Below, one piece after another: positions 25,765-34,917 of a stretch of 51,043 nucleotides of DNA (positions are counted from its first letter, which is position 1; each line of letters starts with the position of its first letter). Under the pieces are notes generated by a model. It was given only the letters and a program-made list of their open reading frames with translations, searched no databases and was not told where the DNA came from. The DNA is taken from positions 1-51,043 of the forward strand of contig JARDZP010000015.1 of the NCBI GenBank assembly GCA_029240795.1, given 5' to 3'. The position numbers and the translations under genes are program-made. This stretch comes from Haloplasmataceae bacterium (GTDB taxonomy: Bacteria; Bacillota_I; Bacilli_A; Haloplasmatales; Haloplasmataceae).

Positions 25765-27930
25765 ATGAAAGAAGATAAAACAAAAAGCATTTTTAAAATA
25801 ATCGTAAAAAATGTAAATATTATCATTATTGTTTTTTTTATCACATTTATACTCTCATTTTTTATTATCGAATTTACCACAGAATACCAAGATATAAAAA
25901 AAGATTTAGAAACTGTTAATTTTAATAATAAAAATCATATAAAAGAAATAACAAATAATATAGCAAGTTTCAATGAAATTATTATTAATAGTATGGACTA
26001 CCACCTAATTGATAAGAATATCATTACTGATTTAATAAAAGGTAATCCATTTATCACTAATTTATTAATACTTAATGATCAAAATGAAATTTTATTTGAA
26101 CATATTGAATGTCCTGAAAATAATGATTTAATTGAAAAGAAAATAATTAATCGTATTACTAAAGATCAAGAATATCAACTTATTAAATTCGAAAATCAAC
26201 AAGTTTATGTTTTATACCGGACGGGTGATTATTATTATATTTATAATATTGATAGAAATCAAGTTGTTGATTTTATTGAATTAATAAACAAAGATTATAA
26301 TTTTATCCTTCAAACTGCAGATTGTGAGATTATATTTACAAATATTGGTTCATCTATTCAAATTAATATCTTTGAACTAAGAATTGATGAATGGATTAAT
26401 TTAACTACTTATTCAAAACTTAAGATTTTTGAAACTGAATTTAACTTAATTAGTACCATAAAGGTTTCATATATTATTGAAAAGTTATTTCTTAATTCAT
26501 ATCTAACCTTTATTATTTCTTTAATTATGTTAATTATATCCATTATTCTTATAAATCGAAAAATTGATCATCTTACTAATAAACCCTATAAACTTTTTAT
26601 TAATGATCTAGAAAAGTTAACGGATTTAAATTATAATTCAATAACTGTGATTGAGAATCATCAAAAACACATTGAATATTCAAAGATTTTAACTGAATTT
26701 AAAAAGATCTGTTTATATAATGATAATGAACAAAAAAAATTAATTGAAGAATATGAAGAAAAACTCCAATTGGCTGTTGAAAGTAATAAATCTAAATCAT
26801 TGTTTCTAGCGAACATGTCACATGAAATGAGAACACCTTTAAATGCGATTATAGGATATACGCAGTTAAGTAAAAAGGTTGGTTTTGAAGATAAAGATAA
26901 AATCAAGGAATATTTTGATAGTATTAACACTTCTTCAGAAATATTACTGCAAAAGATAAATGATATTTTGGATTTATCAAAAATTGAAGCCAAACAATTT
27001 GATTTACATCATAAACCGACTAATTTGCGTAGTTTAGTTAAAGAATTATATGATTTATTACTCATACAAGCAGAGCTTAAGAAACTTGAATTTACCTATT
27101 ATATTGACCCACAAATTCCGAAATTTTTAGATATGGATGGAACAAGATTGAAACAAGTCTTACTCAATATTTGTATCAACGCAATTAAATTTACAGAAAA
27201 GGGATATGTAAAACTAGAAATAGAACTATTTGGCTATACGAATGAATCAATCGTCTTAGACTATCGGGTAATAGACTCAGGATGTGGCATACCTAAAGAT
27301 AAAATTGATAAGATCTTTCTTCCTTTTGTACAAATTGATAATAATAATAGTCGTCAAGTTGGTACTGGACTTGGTTTAACCATATCACAAGATATTATAA
27401 GACTAATGGGAGGAGTTATCACTGTTACTAGTAAAGAAAATGAGGGATCAATCTTTACTTTTACCACAATTTTTAAAGTGAGTGAACTTGAAATTCATGA
27501 TATAAATACTAATAATGAAGTGAGTAATGAATTATTTGAGAAAATTATAAAAAACAAAAAAATTCTCATTGCTGAAGATAATATCATTAATCAAATCTTC
27601 ATGAAAGAAATTTTTTCTGTTTATAAGAAAAATGATATTGATTTTGCCTCAGATGGTTTAGAAGCAATTAACATGGTTAAAAACAAAAAATACGATATTA
27701 TTTTTATGGATATTCAAATGCCTAAAATGAGTGGAATTGAAGCTACAATCCATATTAGAAAAATGCAATTTAATAATAATATTCTAATCATCGCTTTAAC
27801 TGCGAATGCTTTTTCGGAACAAATTAGCGAGTATTTAGAAATTGGTATGACTGATTTTTTACCAAAACCAATTGATATTCAAAAATTAAAAAAAATGGTT
27901 ATTAAATATATAAATACAATAGAGGTTTAA
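25765..27930 (+). CDS. Hybrid sensor histidine kinase with receiver domain
   Basis: 721 aa. Membrane helix at about 15-38, extracytoplasmic sensor of about 200 residues, second helix (about 240-262), a linker with a coiled coil (EEYEEKLQLAVESN), HisKA with SHEMRTPLNAIIGYTQLS (His near 352), HATPase_c with NICINAIKF, DSGCGIP and GTGLGLTIS, then a C-terminal receiver (about 600-715) with AEDNIINQ, phospho-acceptor in IIFMDIQMPKMSG, ALTANAF and PKPID. No DNA-binding output is attached. The next gene, a GGDEF-EAL protein, starts two bases after the stop, so phosphorelay into c-di-GMP signalling is likely. A TATAAT lies about 45 bases upstream. Confidence 0.95.
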   Translation: MKEDKTKSIFKIIVKNVNIIIIVFFITFILSFFIIEFTTEYQDIKKDLETVNFNNKNHIKEITNNIASFNEIIINSMDYHLIDKNIITDLIKGNPFITNLLILNDQNEILFEHIECPENNDLIEKKIINRITKDQEYQLIKFENQQVYVLYRTGDYYYIYNIDRNQVVDFIELINKDYNFILQTADCEIIFTNIGSSIQINIFELRIDEWINLTTYSKLKIFETEFNLISTIKVSYIIEKLFLNSYLTFIISLIMLIISIILINRKIDHLTNKPYKLFINDLEKLTDLNYNSITVIENHQKHIEYSKILTEFKKICLYNDNEQKKLIEEYEEKLQLAVESNKSKSLFLANMSHEMRTPLNAIIGYTQLSKKVGFEDKDKIKEYFDSINTSSEILLQKINDILDLSKIEAKQFDLHHKPTNLRSLVKELYDLLLIQAELKKLEFTYYIDPQIPKFLDMDGTRLKQVLLNICINAIKFTEKGYVKLEIELFGYTNESIVLDYRVIDSGCGIPKDKIDKIFLPFVQIDNNNSRQVGTGLGLTISQDIIRLMGGVITVTSKENEGSIFTFTTIFKVSELEIHDINTNNEVSNELFEKIIKNKKILIAEDNIINQIFMKEIFSVYKKNDIDFASDGLEAINMVKNKKYDIIFMDIQMPKMSGIEATIHIRKMQFNNNILIIALTANAFSEQISEYLEIGMTDFLPKPIDIQKLKKMVIKYINTIEV

Positions 27931-27932
27931 GG

Positions 27933-29594
27933 ATGGGTAAGTTTTCAAAACAGGGTACAAGTGGTTTAGTCCGTTTTTTAAAACGTAATTATCAAAATTA
28001 TGAAGAAAATTTAATGAATGTAATTGAACTATCAAGTAAGGGTTTTTATTTTATTAATGAAAATAAAATGTATTTTTCAAGTGTTGCTAGTAAAATCTTT
28101 AATATTGATGGGGATGTAGCTTTTGATGAATTTATGGAAAGAATCAATATCAATGATCGTAAACAATTTGAATCTGTCGATTCTACTTATGAAGTAACGT
28201 ATCGCTATAATATTAGTCAAGATAAAATACTATGGATTAAAGAGCACGGTTTATTTGATTTTAAAAACAAAAATCAACGTCTTGCGGTGATTTCTAATTA
28301 TACAAATCAAGTTGAACAAGATAAGTTATTACATAGATTAGCATACTATGATAGTGTTACTAATCTAAAAAATCGCAATTATTTCGAAAAAGATGCAAAT
28401 TTTTTAATTCAGTATACTATTCCTTTTGCGTTATTTTTCATTGACTTAAATAGTTTTAAGTTAATCAATGATAATTTTGGACATTCTTTAGGGGATTTGG
28501 TGCTTAAAAGATTCTCTGAAAAACTCAGGGCTTGTATCACTTATAATCATGAATTTGATATATATCGTATATCGGGTGATGAATTTTTTATTCTCTTTCC
28601 CTATTTGGAGAATAACGAGGAAACGATCGAAATCATAAATAAGATTATTAGTACTTTTAATGAGTATTTAATCATAGAGGATTATAAATTAATCATCAGT
28701 CCTAGTATTGGAATTGCGTATTATCCAAAAGATACAGATAATTTACAAACACTCATTAAATATGCGGACATTAGTATGTATCGAGCAAAATACAGTGAAT
28801 ATCACAGTTATAGTTTTTTTGATAATGCCTTTTATAATGAAGTATTAGAAGAAGAATCAATAGAAGAACAAATCAAATATTTAATTGAAAATCAATTACT
28901 TCATTTATCTTATCAACCGATCTATAATCTTACATTAAATAAAGTAGTAAGCTTTGAAACTTTATTTAATTCTAAATCCAAATATTCACCTGAAAAGATC
29001 TTTACTACTGCTTTAAAAAGTCATTTAATTGTATTGTTAGATAAATACATCATAGAAACAGTTATTAAAAATATTAGTGAAATCGAATTACCTGATGACA
29101 TTAGATTCACAATCAATGTGACACCAAAGACATTTCTCTTTGAGGATATTTATGAATTTATTAAAAATTTATTAATAAAATATCAGGTAGATGGTAAACG
29201 ATTAGGAATTGAAATGACGGAACAATATTTTGTAAATGATGAAAATAAAATCAATGTTATCATCACGAATTTACAATCATTAGGAATCCAAATTTATTTA
29301 GATGATTTTGGAATGGGTTTTTCTTCAATAAGAAATTTAATGTACCTATCATATAATCATATTAAATTAGACCGAAGAATGATTTCATCAATCTTTATTA
29401 ATAAAAAGTGTGAATCATTTTTAAAAAATATTATTAAATTTTCACAAGATATTGATTGTGAAGTAATCTTTGAAGGCGTAGAAACTGCATCTGAACTTGA
29501 ATATGTGAAAAGTATTGGTGGAATTTATGTACAAGGTTTCTATTTTAGTAAGCCAGTCCCTATTAGTGAGGCATTAAAATTACTAAAACTCTAA
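27933..29594 (+). CDS. PAS-GGDEF-EAL c-di-GMP protein
   Basis: 553 aa, soluble. PAS-like domain (about 25-125, ending HRLAYYDSVTNLKNRNYF), GGDEF domain (about 125-290) with active-site SGDEF in RISGDEFFILF (about 212), and EAL domain (about 310-550). The EAL signature is altered to ETL (SFETLFNSK), while NVTPKTF, EMTEQYF, DDFGMGFSS, IKLDRRM and FEGVET are kept. No RxxD inhibitory site stands before SGDEF. It could synthesise and/or degrade c-di-GMP; which activity dominates cannot be read. Coupled to the preceding hybrid kinase; terminator at 29586. Confidence 0.93.
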   Translation: MGKFSKQGTSGLVRFLKRNYQNYEENLMNVIELSSKGFYFINENKMYFSSVASKIFNIDGDVAFDEFMERININDRKQFESVDSTYEVTYRYNISQDKILWIKEHGLFDFKNKNQRLAVISNYTNQVEQDKLLHRLAYYDSVTNLKNRNYFEKDANFLIQYTIPFALFFIDLNSFKLINDNFGHSLGDLVLKRFSEKLRACITYNHEFDIYRISGDEFFILFPYLENNEETIEIINKIISTFNEYLIIEDYKLIISPSIGIAYYPKDTDNLQTLIKYADISMYRAKYSEYHSYSFFDNAFYNEVLEEESIEEQIKYLIENQLLHLSYQPIYNLTLNKVVSFETLFNSKSKYSPEKIFTTALKSHLIVLLDKYIIETVIKNISEIELPDDIRFTINVTPKTFLFEDIYEFIKNLLIKYQVDGKRLGIEMTEQYFVNDENKINVIITNLQSLGIQIYLDDFGMGFSSIRNLMYLSYNHIKLDRRMISSIFINKKCESFLKNIIKFSQDIDCEVIFEGVETASELEYVKSIGGIYVQGFYFSKPVPISEALKLLKL

Positions 29595-29612
29595 ATTATT
29601 AGAGTTTTTTTT
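29586..29612 (+). terminator. Terminator after the GGDEF-EAL gene
   Basis: AAACTCTAA-ATTA-TTAGAGTTT followed by T residues; the stop codon is inside the stem. Confidence 0.8.
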
Positions 29613-29673
29613 GTTAAGATTAGTAAATTAATGTATAATATGGAATAGATATAAAATAGAAGGTTGTGAAAAA

Positions 29674-31266
29674 GTGCTTAGAATACTCGAATTAAAACAA
29701 AAAGTAGAAAATGACTTATTAATAAATGAAATATGTAAGATATTGAATATCAAAACTTTTGACCTAATTGAATATAAAATAGTTAAGCGTTCTATAGATG
29801 CTAGAAAAAAGGAACAAATTTATTTTTCTTATGTAATAGATGTTTTAGTTAAAAATGAAGAAAATTTTATAAAGAAAAATAAAAATAGCAATGTGATTAA
29901 AACACCTTGTGATACATATGTTTATCCTAACTACGGGACACAGTTATGTAAAAACCGACCAATTATTATCGGGTTTGGTCCAGCAGGAATGTTTAGTGCA
30001 TTAATCTTAGCGGAAATGGGCTTAAAACCGATTATTTTTGAACGTGGAAGTCAAGTTGATCAAAGAATACTAGATGTCAATGATTTTTGGAATAATCGTC
30101 ATTTACATCCTGAATCAAATATTCAGTTTGGTGAAGGCGGAGCAGGTACATTTTCTGATGGCAAACTAACAACACGGGTTAAAGATTTACGTAGTAGTAA
30201 AATCTTAAATGAATTTGTGGATGCGGGTGGACCAGAGGAAATTTTATATGTTCATAATCCACATATCGGAACAGATATCTTAGTAAATGTCGTAAAAAGA
30301 ATTAGAGAAAAAATTACCCGTTTAGGTGGTGAAATTCACTTTAATGCTAAACTAACGGATATTTCTATTGAAAAAGATAAGGTTACTGGTGTTTACGTTA
30401 ATGATACTTATTACCCAGTCGATGACTTAGTACTTGCGATTGGACATAGCGCAAGAGATACATTTACATTGTTACATGAAAAGAAAGTATCGTTGATTCA
30501 AAAGGCATTTGCAGTGGGTGTTCGAATTGAACATCCGCAAGTTGTCATTAATAAATCGCAGTTTGGTGAGAAATATTATCAGTTTCCTAAATTAGAATCG
30601 GCTGAGTATAAATTAACTTATCAGACAACTAACAATAAGAGTGTCTACACATTTTGTATGTGTCCTGGTGGAACAGTTGTCCCAGCAAGTAGCGAATTAG
30701 ACACTGTTGTTACGAATGGCATGAGTGAATATTTACGTGATCAAGTAAACGCCAATAGTGCCTTAGTTTGTACAGTAGATGAAAAGGACTTTGGTAGCAA
30801 TCATCCATTAGCCGGGATGCATTTTCAACAAATGTTAGAAAGTAAAGCCTTTAAGCTCGGTGGTAATAATTATGATGCGCCCATTCAACTTGTTAAAGAC
30901 TTCTTAAATAACGAAACATCAACAAAACTCGGTAATGTTTTGCCTAGTTATGTCATTGGACATAAACTAGTCAATTTAAATGAGTTATTTCCGCCTGATA
31001 TCGCAAATGCATTAAAAGAAGGTATTATCAATATGAATAGAAAACTTCATAATTTTGCCTTAGGGGATGCATTACTAACAGGAGTTGAAACACGCACCTC
31101 ATCACCACTTAGAATTGTGCGAGAAAATGAGACTTTAGAAAGTATAAATGTAAAAGGTCTTTATCCGTCGGGAGAAGGAGCTGGTTATGCAGGTGGGATT
31201 ATGTCAGCCGCAATCGATGGAATAAAAGTGGCAGAAAAGATTATCAGTAAATATAAGTCTAGCTAA
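29674..31266 (+). CDS. FAD-dependent oxidoreductase, COG2509 type
   Basis: 530 aa from a GTG; AAGGTTGTG is the nearest binding site. An N-terminal ferredoxin-like region (1-75) precedes the Rossmann FAD fold: IIIGFGPAGMFSALILAEMG (about 103-122) and FERGSQVD. Then NIQFGEGGAGTFSDGKLTTRV, DDLVLAIGHSARDT and the C-terminal FAD closing motif GLYPSGEGAGYAGGIMSAAIDG. This matches the conserved bacterial flavoprotein family COG2509, whose substrate is not known. Cysteines in YTFCMCPGG could serve in redox chemistry. Monocistronic; a hairpin follows. Confidence 0.9.
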   Translation: MLRILELKQKVENDLLINEICKILNIKTFDLIEYKIVKRSIDARKKEQIYFSYVIDVLVKNEENFIKKNKNSNVIKTPCDTYVYPNYGTQLCKNRPIIIGFGPAGMFSALILAEMGLKPIIFERGSQVDQRILDVNDFWNNRHLHPESNIQFGEGGAGTFSDGKLTTRVKDLRSSKILNEFVDAGGPEEILYVHNPHIGTDILVNVVKRIREKITRLGGEIHFNAKLTDISIEKDKVTGVYVNDTYYPVDDLVLAIGHSARDTFTLLHEKKVSLIQKAFAVGVRIEHPQVVINKSQFGEKYYQFPKLESAEYKLTYQTTNNKSVYTFCMCPGGTVVPASSELDTVVTNGMSEYLRDQVNANSALVCTVDEKDFGSNHPLAGMHFQQMLESKAFKLGGNNYDAPIQLVKDFLNNETSTKLGNVLPSYVIGHKLVNLNELFPPDIANALKEGIINMNRKLHNFALGDALLTGVETRTSSPLRIVRENETLESINVKGLYPSGEGAGYAGGIMSAAIDGIKVAEKIISKYKSS

Positions 31267-31306
31267 AATAATAACTTCAAACCTTGCATAATTCGAGTTA
31301 TTATTT
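31266..31306 (+). terminator. Hairpin after the COG2509 gene
   Basis: AAATAATAACT (31266-31276) pairs perfectly with AGTTATTATTT (31296-31306); no long T-run. The following 31307-31576 has a TATAAT at 31539 and no other feature I can support. Confidence 0.5.
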
Positions 31307-31576
31307 GACTCAATAACACTATTGATTGAATTGTGTTTTATAGAAATGATATTTAGGGGTTATTGATCATGAGGGTTATCAACTTACAACAAAAATATAA
31401 GAAAAGAAGTCATTTATTATTAAACCCTTTCTAAGAAGCGCCACAAGTTACTTGTAAAGATAAAACTGTGTTTTAAAACGTACTTAAAAAGTAAAAAAAA
31501 CCTTAGTGAGACTAACAGCCTATTCAAAATACTTATGATATAATCCTCTTGAAAAATAATGAAAGGAAGTATTTTT

Positions 31577-31891
31577 ATGAAAAAATTAGTTTCTTTTATG
31601 AAAAACTTATGGAATGAAAATAAAAACTTATGGAATGAAAATAAATTATTTTTTATATTTAATATGATAGTTTTTTTAATATTTCTGAAGCTATTGAAAG
31701 ATGGGCTAAACTGCTTTATAGATATTTGTTACTTCTTTGATGGGAAGGATTTGAATAATCCTGTAGTTGGAAAGTATACAAATAATTTAGCGGGATTATT
31801 CTTTGTACCTTTTTCACTCACAGGCATATTAATGCAATTTTATTTCATTAATAAAAAGTTAATGTGTAACACAGTTACTAACATTTCCTAA
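31577..31891 (+). CDS. Small membrane protein with a duplicated heptapeptide
   Basis: 104 aa from the ATG at 31577, which has AAAGGAAG seven bases ahead; the in-frame ATG at 31559 has none. An N-terminal basic stretch (KKLVSFMK) is followed by two exact copies of NLWNENK, encoded by a perfect 21-bp tandem repeat. Two hydrophobic helices follow (LFFIFNMIVFLIFL and LAGLFFVPFSLTGILMQFYFI). No family recognised. It stands alone with its own -10 (TATAAT, 31539-31544) and a shared terminator. Confidence 0.6.
   Translation: MKKLVSFMKNLWNENKNLWNENKLFFIFNMIVFLIFLKLLKDGLNCFIDICYFFDGKDLNNPVVGKYTNNLAGLFFVPFSLTGILMQFYFINKKLMCNTVTNIS
31601..31642 (+). repeat. Perfect 21-bp tandem duplication inside a gene
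   Basis: Two identical 21-base units (31601-31621 and 31622-31642), beginning AAAAACTTATGG. The length is a multiple of three, so the copy number changes the protein by seven residues without frameshift. Confidence 0.9.
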
Positions 31892-31928
31892 TAAAAAAAG
31901 TTCTAACAAACATTAGGACTCATTTTTT
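31892..31928. terminator. Bidirectional terminator
   Basis: AGTTCTAA / TTAGGACT (31899-31906 and 31913-31920, one G-T pair) with A-run before and T-run after, between convergent genes. Confidence 0.7.
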
Positions 31929-32191
31929 AATTGCCTTTTCAATTGATTATAAAAATATTCAGTTTCAGTAGTTAAACCACCGACTAAATAACCATAATAT
32001 TCTGAATCTTCAGTTTCTGCAAATATTCCGTCGAGGATTTTACCTTCGACCATTAAAGATATATGATCATAAATCTCTTTAGAAGAGTAATTTGGGATTT
32101 TAATTTCATCAACTGTGAAGTAAGGTCGGTATACAAGTTCTGCATCTCCGATATATAAAATAATTTTGTTATAAAGATCATTGTTTATCAT
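31913..32191 (-). CDS. DUF2513-like winged-helix protein
   Basis: 92 aa with AGGAGGAAG before the ATG. N-terminal LYNKIILYIGD, then IPNYSSKEIYDHISLMVEGKILDGIF, YYGYLVGGLTTETEYFYNQLK. The pattern of a predicted winged helix, with an xxHIxLMxExxxIxG segment and a closing G-L-T-xx-E-F motif, fits the DUF2513 group, often found in mobile or regulatory contexts. DNA binding is inferred. It is divergent from the TPR gene and convergent with the small membrane protein gene. Confidence 0.6.
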   Translation of the reverse strand: MINNDLYNKIILYIGDAELVYRPYFTVDEIKIPNYSSKEIYDHISLMVEGKILDGIFAETEDSEYYGYLVGGLTTETEYFYNQLKRQLKNES

Positions 32192-32301
32192 AACTTCCTC
32201 CTGATTATTATTATAAGATGACTCATAAAAAAGATATATTAATATGCTTTTATTTTTTTATTTGCTATAATGTATATAGACTTAATGATAAGAGGTTTAC
32301 A

Positions 32302-33213
32302 ATGAATTATAAAAACTATCAAGATTATGTTAATAAAGCTTATGTTGAATATAGAAATCAAAATGTGAGTGGTGCATTAGAAAACTTATTAGAAGCAGAA
32401 AAAATATTTGCTGATGAAGATTTACTGATAGATATTGCTTTACTATACGATGAAATAAATAATTATGATTTGGCAACAGACTACTATCATAAAGTACTAG
32501 ATAAAGATATTACAGATGCAAGAGCATATTATGGACTTGGAGTACTTTATGATAATCAAAAACGATTTGATGAAGCTAAAGCATATTATAAAGAAGCAAT
32601 AAACTATGATGATGATTATTTTGAAGCACATTTTTTCATAGCTAATATTTATGATGATGAAAAAGAAACAAATCTAGCTATTTATCACTATAAACGAGTG
32701 ATTGAAATTAACCCGGAATATTTTTATGGTTATTTAAATTTAGGGGCAATATATGAAAATTTAAATGAGAATGAAATTGCTTTAGATTATTTATTAAAAG
32801 CTCAAGCAATTAACGACGATAATCATTTACTTCATTTTAATTTAGGTGTTGTTTACCGTAAATTAAAACAAGTTGGTTCAAGTATAGAAAGTTATTTAAG
32901 GTCACTCACCATTTCTAATAGTCATCCATTTACATTTTTAAATTTAGCGATCATTTATAAAGATGATTTAAAGGATATAACGAAAGCGATAGATACATAT
33001 ACATTAGGCATTAAGGAACATCCTAATGTAGCTGTACTGTATTATAATCGCGGATGCGCATACTCGTTGATTAAAGCATATGATAAAGCAATCGATGATT
33101 TAGTTGAAGCTATTAGCCTAGATCCTAAACTAAAAGAATACATGTTTGAAGATGATGAACTTATAGAATTGATGAAATTACCACAATTTTTAAAAAACTT
33201 TCATAATAACTAA
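32302..33213 (+). CDS. Tetratricopeptide repeat protein
   Basis: 303 aa. The ATG at 32302 (AAGAGGT ahead) is preferred over an in-frame ATG at 32218, which lies before the TATAAT at about 32268. At least seven TPR units run almost end to end (YYGLGVLYDNQKRFDEAKAY, YGYLNLGAIYENLNENEIAL, LHFNLGVVYRKLKQVGSSIE, YYNRGCAYSLIKAYDKAIDD). No signal peptide or extra domain, so it is a cytosolic scaffold or adaptor; partner unknown. A hairpin directly after the stop (33219) is its probable terminator. Confidence 0.9.
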   Translation: MNYKNYQDYVNKAYVEYRNQNVSGALENLLEAEKIFADEDLLIDIALLYDEINNYDLATDYYHKVLDKDITDARAYYGLGVLYDNQKRFDEAKAYYKEAINYDDDYFEAHFFIANIYDDEKETNLAIYHYKRVIEINPEYFYGYLNLGAIYENLNENEIALDYLLKAQAINDDNHLLHFNLGVVYRKLKQVGSSIESYLRSLTISNSHPFTFLNLAIIYKDDLKDITKAIDTYTLGIKEHPNVAVLYYNRGCAYSLIKAYDKAIDDLVEAISLDPKLKEYMFEDDELIELMKLPQFLKNFHNN

Positions 33214-33218
33214 TAGAT

Positions 33219-33252
33219 ATGCCTAAACATTTATATTGTTTAGGCATATTTT
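33219..33252 (+). terminator. Terminator of the TPR gene
   Basis: ATGCCTAAACA / TGTTTAGGCAT (33219-33229 and 33237-33247) followed by ATTTTATAA. Confidence 0.65.
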
Positions 33253-33281
33253 ATAATGGGAGTTATTATGAGGTGGGTACA

Positions 33282-33632
33282 ATGATTAATAAATATCATG
33301 TGCAACCTGGTGATACGATGTGTAAAATAGTCGAAAAGTTTGAGTTACATCTTAATGGTATTGTTAAAGAAAATAATATTAATGAGTTAAAGTTTATTGA
33401 AAATCAAACAATCTTAATACCATTACCAATCGTTAATAGTATTAAGCTTTATGAATATAAAACTTCTGAAAATGATACTTTATTAAGTATCGAAAATTTA
33501 TTTAAGGTAGCTATTAAAGAAATAAAATATTTTAATGATCTATTTAATTTAATATTAGTTGAAAATCAAGAGCTAACCATTAATGATGAAAACGTATCAC
33601 AAGTGTTTGTTATTGACTATGATAATATATAA
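33282..33632 (+). CDS. LysM-domain protein, 116 aa
   Basis: Start at 33282 chosen for GAGGTGGG ahead of it; an in-frame ATG at 33219 is part of the TPR terminator stem. First LysM: YHVQPGDTMCKIVEKFELHLNGIVKENNI..IENQTILIP (about 4-48). A second, more diverged LysM-like unit (YEYKTSENDTLLSIENLFKV..IKYFNDL..VENQELTI) follows. There is no signal peptide, so it is either cytosolic or a spore-associated type; LysM without export is common among Firmicute spore proteins. That role is inference. Confidence 0.75.
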   Translation: MINKYHVQPGDTMCKIVEKFELHLNGIVKENNINELKFIENQTILIPLPIVNSIKLYEYKTSENDTLLSIENLFKVAIKEIKYFNDLFNLILVENQELTINDENVSQVFVIDYDNI

Positions 33633-33664
33633 AAGGAAACTCATATATAAGTTTCCTTTTTTTG
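33631..33664 (+). terminator. Terminator of the LysM gene
   Basis: AAAAGGAAACT / AGTTTCCTTTT (33631-33641 and 33650-33660) followed by T residues. Confidence 0.85.
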
Positions 33665-33685
33665 CAGAGTTTTTTTCTATTATTT

Positions 33686-33720
33686 AACAAAAAAAAGACA
33701 ATCATTTGTGATTGTCTTTT
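33686..33720 (-). terminator. Terminator of the minus-strand membrane protein gene
   Basis: AAAAGACAATCA-TTTG-TGATTGTCTTTT (33693-33720), with a T-run on the minus strand. Confidence 0.8.
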
Positions 33721-33732
33721 GCATTTAAACCA

Positions 33733-34551
33733 TTATTTTTTGTTATTTGTTACCGGTCTAACTGGATTTAAGTTAATAATAAAATGAATATCTACTAAGT
33801 AGATAAAATAACTTACTGCTGCTTTTAAGATCATAACGATTATTAATAGAATAAATAGGAGCACCTTTAGATGCATCATTGATTCATAAATGAGGGCACC
33901 ATTTAATTCTAAAACCGTTATTAAGGTTTCAAATAAGGCAAATAAGCCGATTGAAACAAATAATAAAATGAATGATCCAACTAAATTAGTTTTTACAGTT
34001 ACATAAATTTCTTGGATTGATTTGATAATTGATCCTGTTACGAGTGTTTTAGTTGGCAGAAAGCGTAAGAAAGTAAAAAGAAATAATAGTGAACCTATTA
34101 ACAAGATTCCAAGAAATATTTTTAGAAATAAACTTTCTGATGCTAAAGCTTGTACTAACCAATTAGTGAGTATGATAACAATGATGTAATAAGTTAAAAA
34201 TACAAAAATATATTTACCAAAATTGGTAAGCGAATATTTAGTTGAATGTTTACTTACATTAAATTGATCTTCACTAGCTCGAATTGTAAAAACATTAATG
34301 AATAACAATACTGGGATTGCTACTAAAATAAAGACAAGTATTTGCCAATCTTCAATTAATGTTAATAAATCAATATCTGCAAGGTTTTTTTTATTTATTC
34401 TTAATTCAAAAGTAAATTTTTGATGAATAAGAATAAAAAACCCAAAAACTAAAAATAATTTATAAAGATATAATGCATAAAGATCTTTATAACCCTTTTT
34501 AACAAAATGAATAGATTTTAATATTGCCTCTTTTAAATAATTTAAACTCAT
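33733..34551 (-). CDS. Polytopic membrane protein, unknown
   Basis: 272 aa with GAGGAGGTTAAT ahead of the ATG. Six hydrophobic helices are visible (about 28-42, 70-90, 115-135, 143-165, 190-212, 228-250), linked by short basic loops (RASEDQFNVSKHSTKYSL, TKTLVTGSIIKSIQE). The C-terminus is short (NLNPVRPVTNNKK). It resembles uncharacterised Firmicute membrane proteins of the glycerophosphoryl-diester/DUF-type six-helix group, but I cannot name a family. Monocistronic between two terminators. Confidence 0.7.
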   Translation of the reverse strand: MSLNYLKEAILKSIHFVKKGYKDLYALYLYKLFLVFGFFILIHQKFTFELRINKKNLADIDLLTLIEDWQILVFILVAIPVLLFINVFTIRASEDQFNVSKHSTKYSLTNFGKYIFVFLTYYIIVIILTNWLVQALASESLFLKIFLGILLIGSLLFLFTFLRFLPTKTLVTGSIIKSIQEIYVTVKTNLVGSFILLFVSIGLFALFETLITVLELNGALIYESMMHLKVLLFILLIIVMILKAAVSYFIYLVDIHFIINLNPVRPVTNNKK

Positions 34552-34621
34552 ATTAACCTCCTCTAATCTAATTATATTATATGGTTTATTATTCGTAAAA
34601 ACAAGAAAAACTTAAATATAA

Positions 34622-34653
34622 ATAAAAAAGAATGCCTAGGAAAAGGCATTCTT
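34622..34653 (-). terminator. Terminator of the DUF1659-DUF2922 unit
   Basis: AAGAATGCCT-AGGAAA-AGGCATTCTT with an A-run on the plus strand (T-run on the minus strand). Confidence 0.8.
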
Positions 34654-34661
34654 AACGCTTA

Positions 34662-34883
34662 TTAAGCTAATTCGATTAACTCTACATTTTTAGTAATAAA
34701 ATTAGCCTCTTTCAGTTCTACTAAAAGACCATTTTTAGACTTGAAAACACCTGATGATAGGGTTGTATTAACGCAATCTTGAATAGAAAGTACATCGTAT
34801 GGTACTTTTGGATTATCAATATTGATCGTATAAGTCTTACCATTATCTGTCAAGAAAACAAGTTGTAATGTTTGTGTTTGCAT
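34662..34883 (-). CDS. DUF2922 protein
   Basis: 73 aa (74 if the ATG three bases earlier is used; AGGAGG lies four bases from the first and seven from the second, so the second is preferred). LQLVFLTDNGKTYTINIDNPK..LSIQDCVNTTLSSGVF is the DUF2922 pattern. Function unknown. It follows the DUF1659 gene by about 30 bases in one unit; the two families are commonly paired in Firmicutes. Confidence 0.85.
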   Translation of the reverse strand: MQTQTLQLVFLTDNGKTYTINIDNPKVPYDVLSIQDCVNTTLSSGVFKSKNGLLVELKEANFITKNVELIELA

Positions 34884-34917
34884 CATTTCACCTCCTTTCT
34901 TTAAATTAATTGACTAA

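Noticed and set aside
33219-33281. Upstream start for the LysM gene
   Set aside because: This stretch is the terminator stem of the TPR gene and lacks a binding site; the ATG at 33282 has GAGGTGGG.
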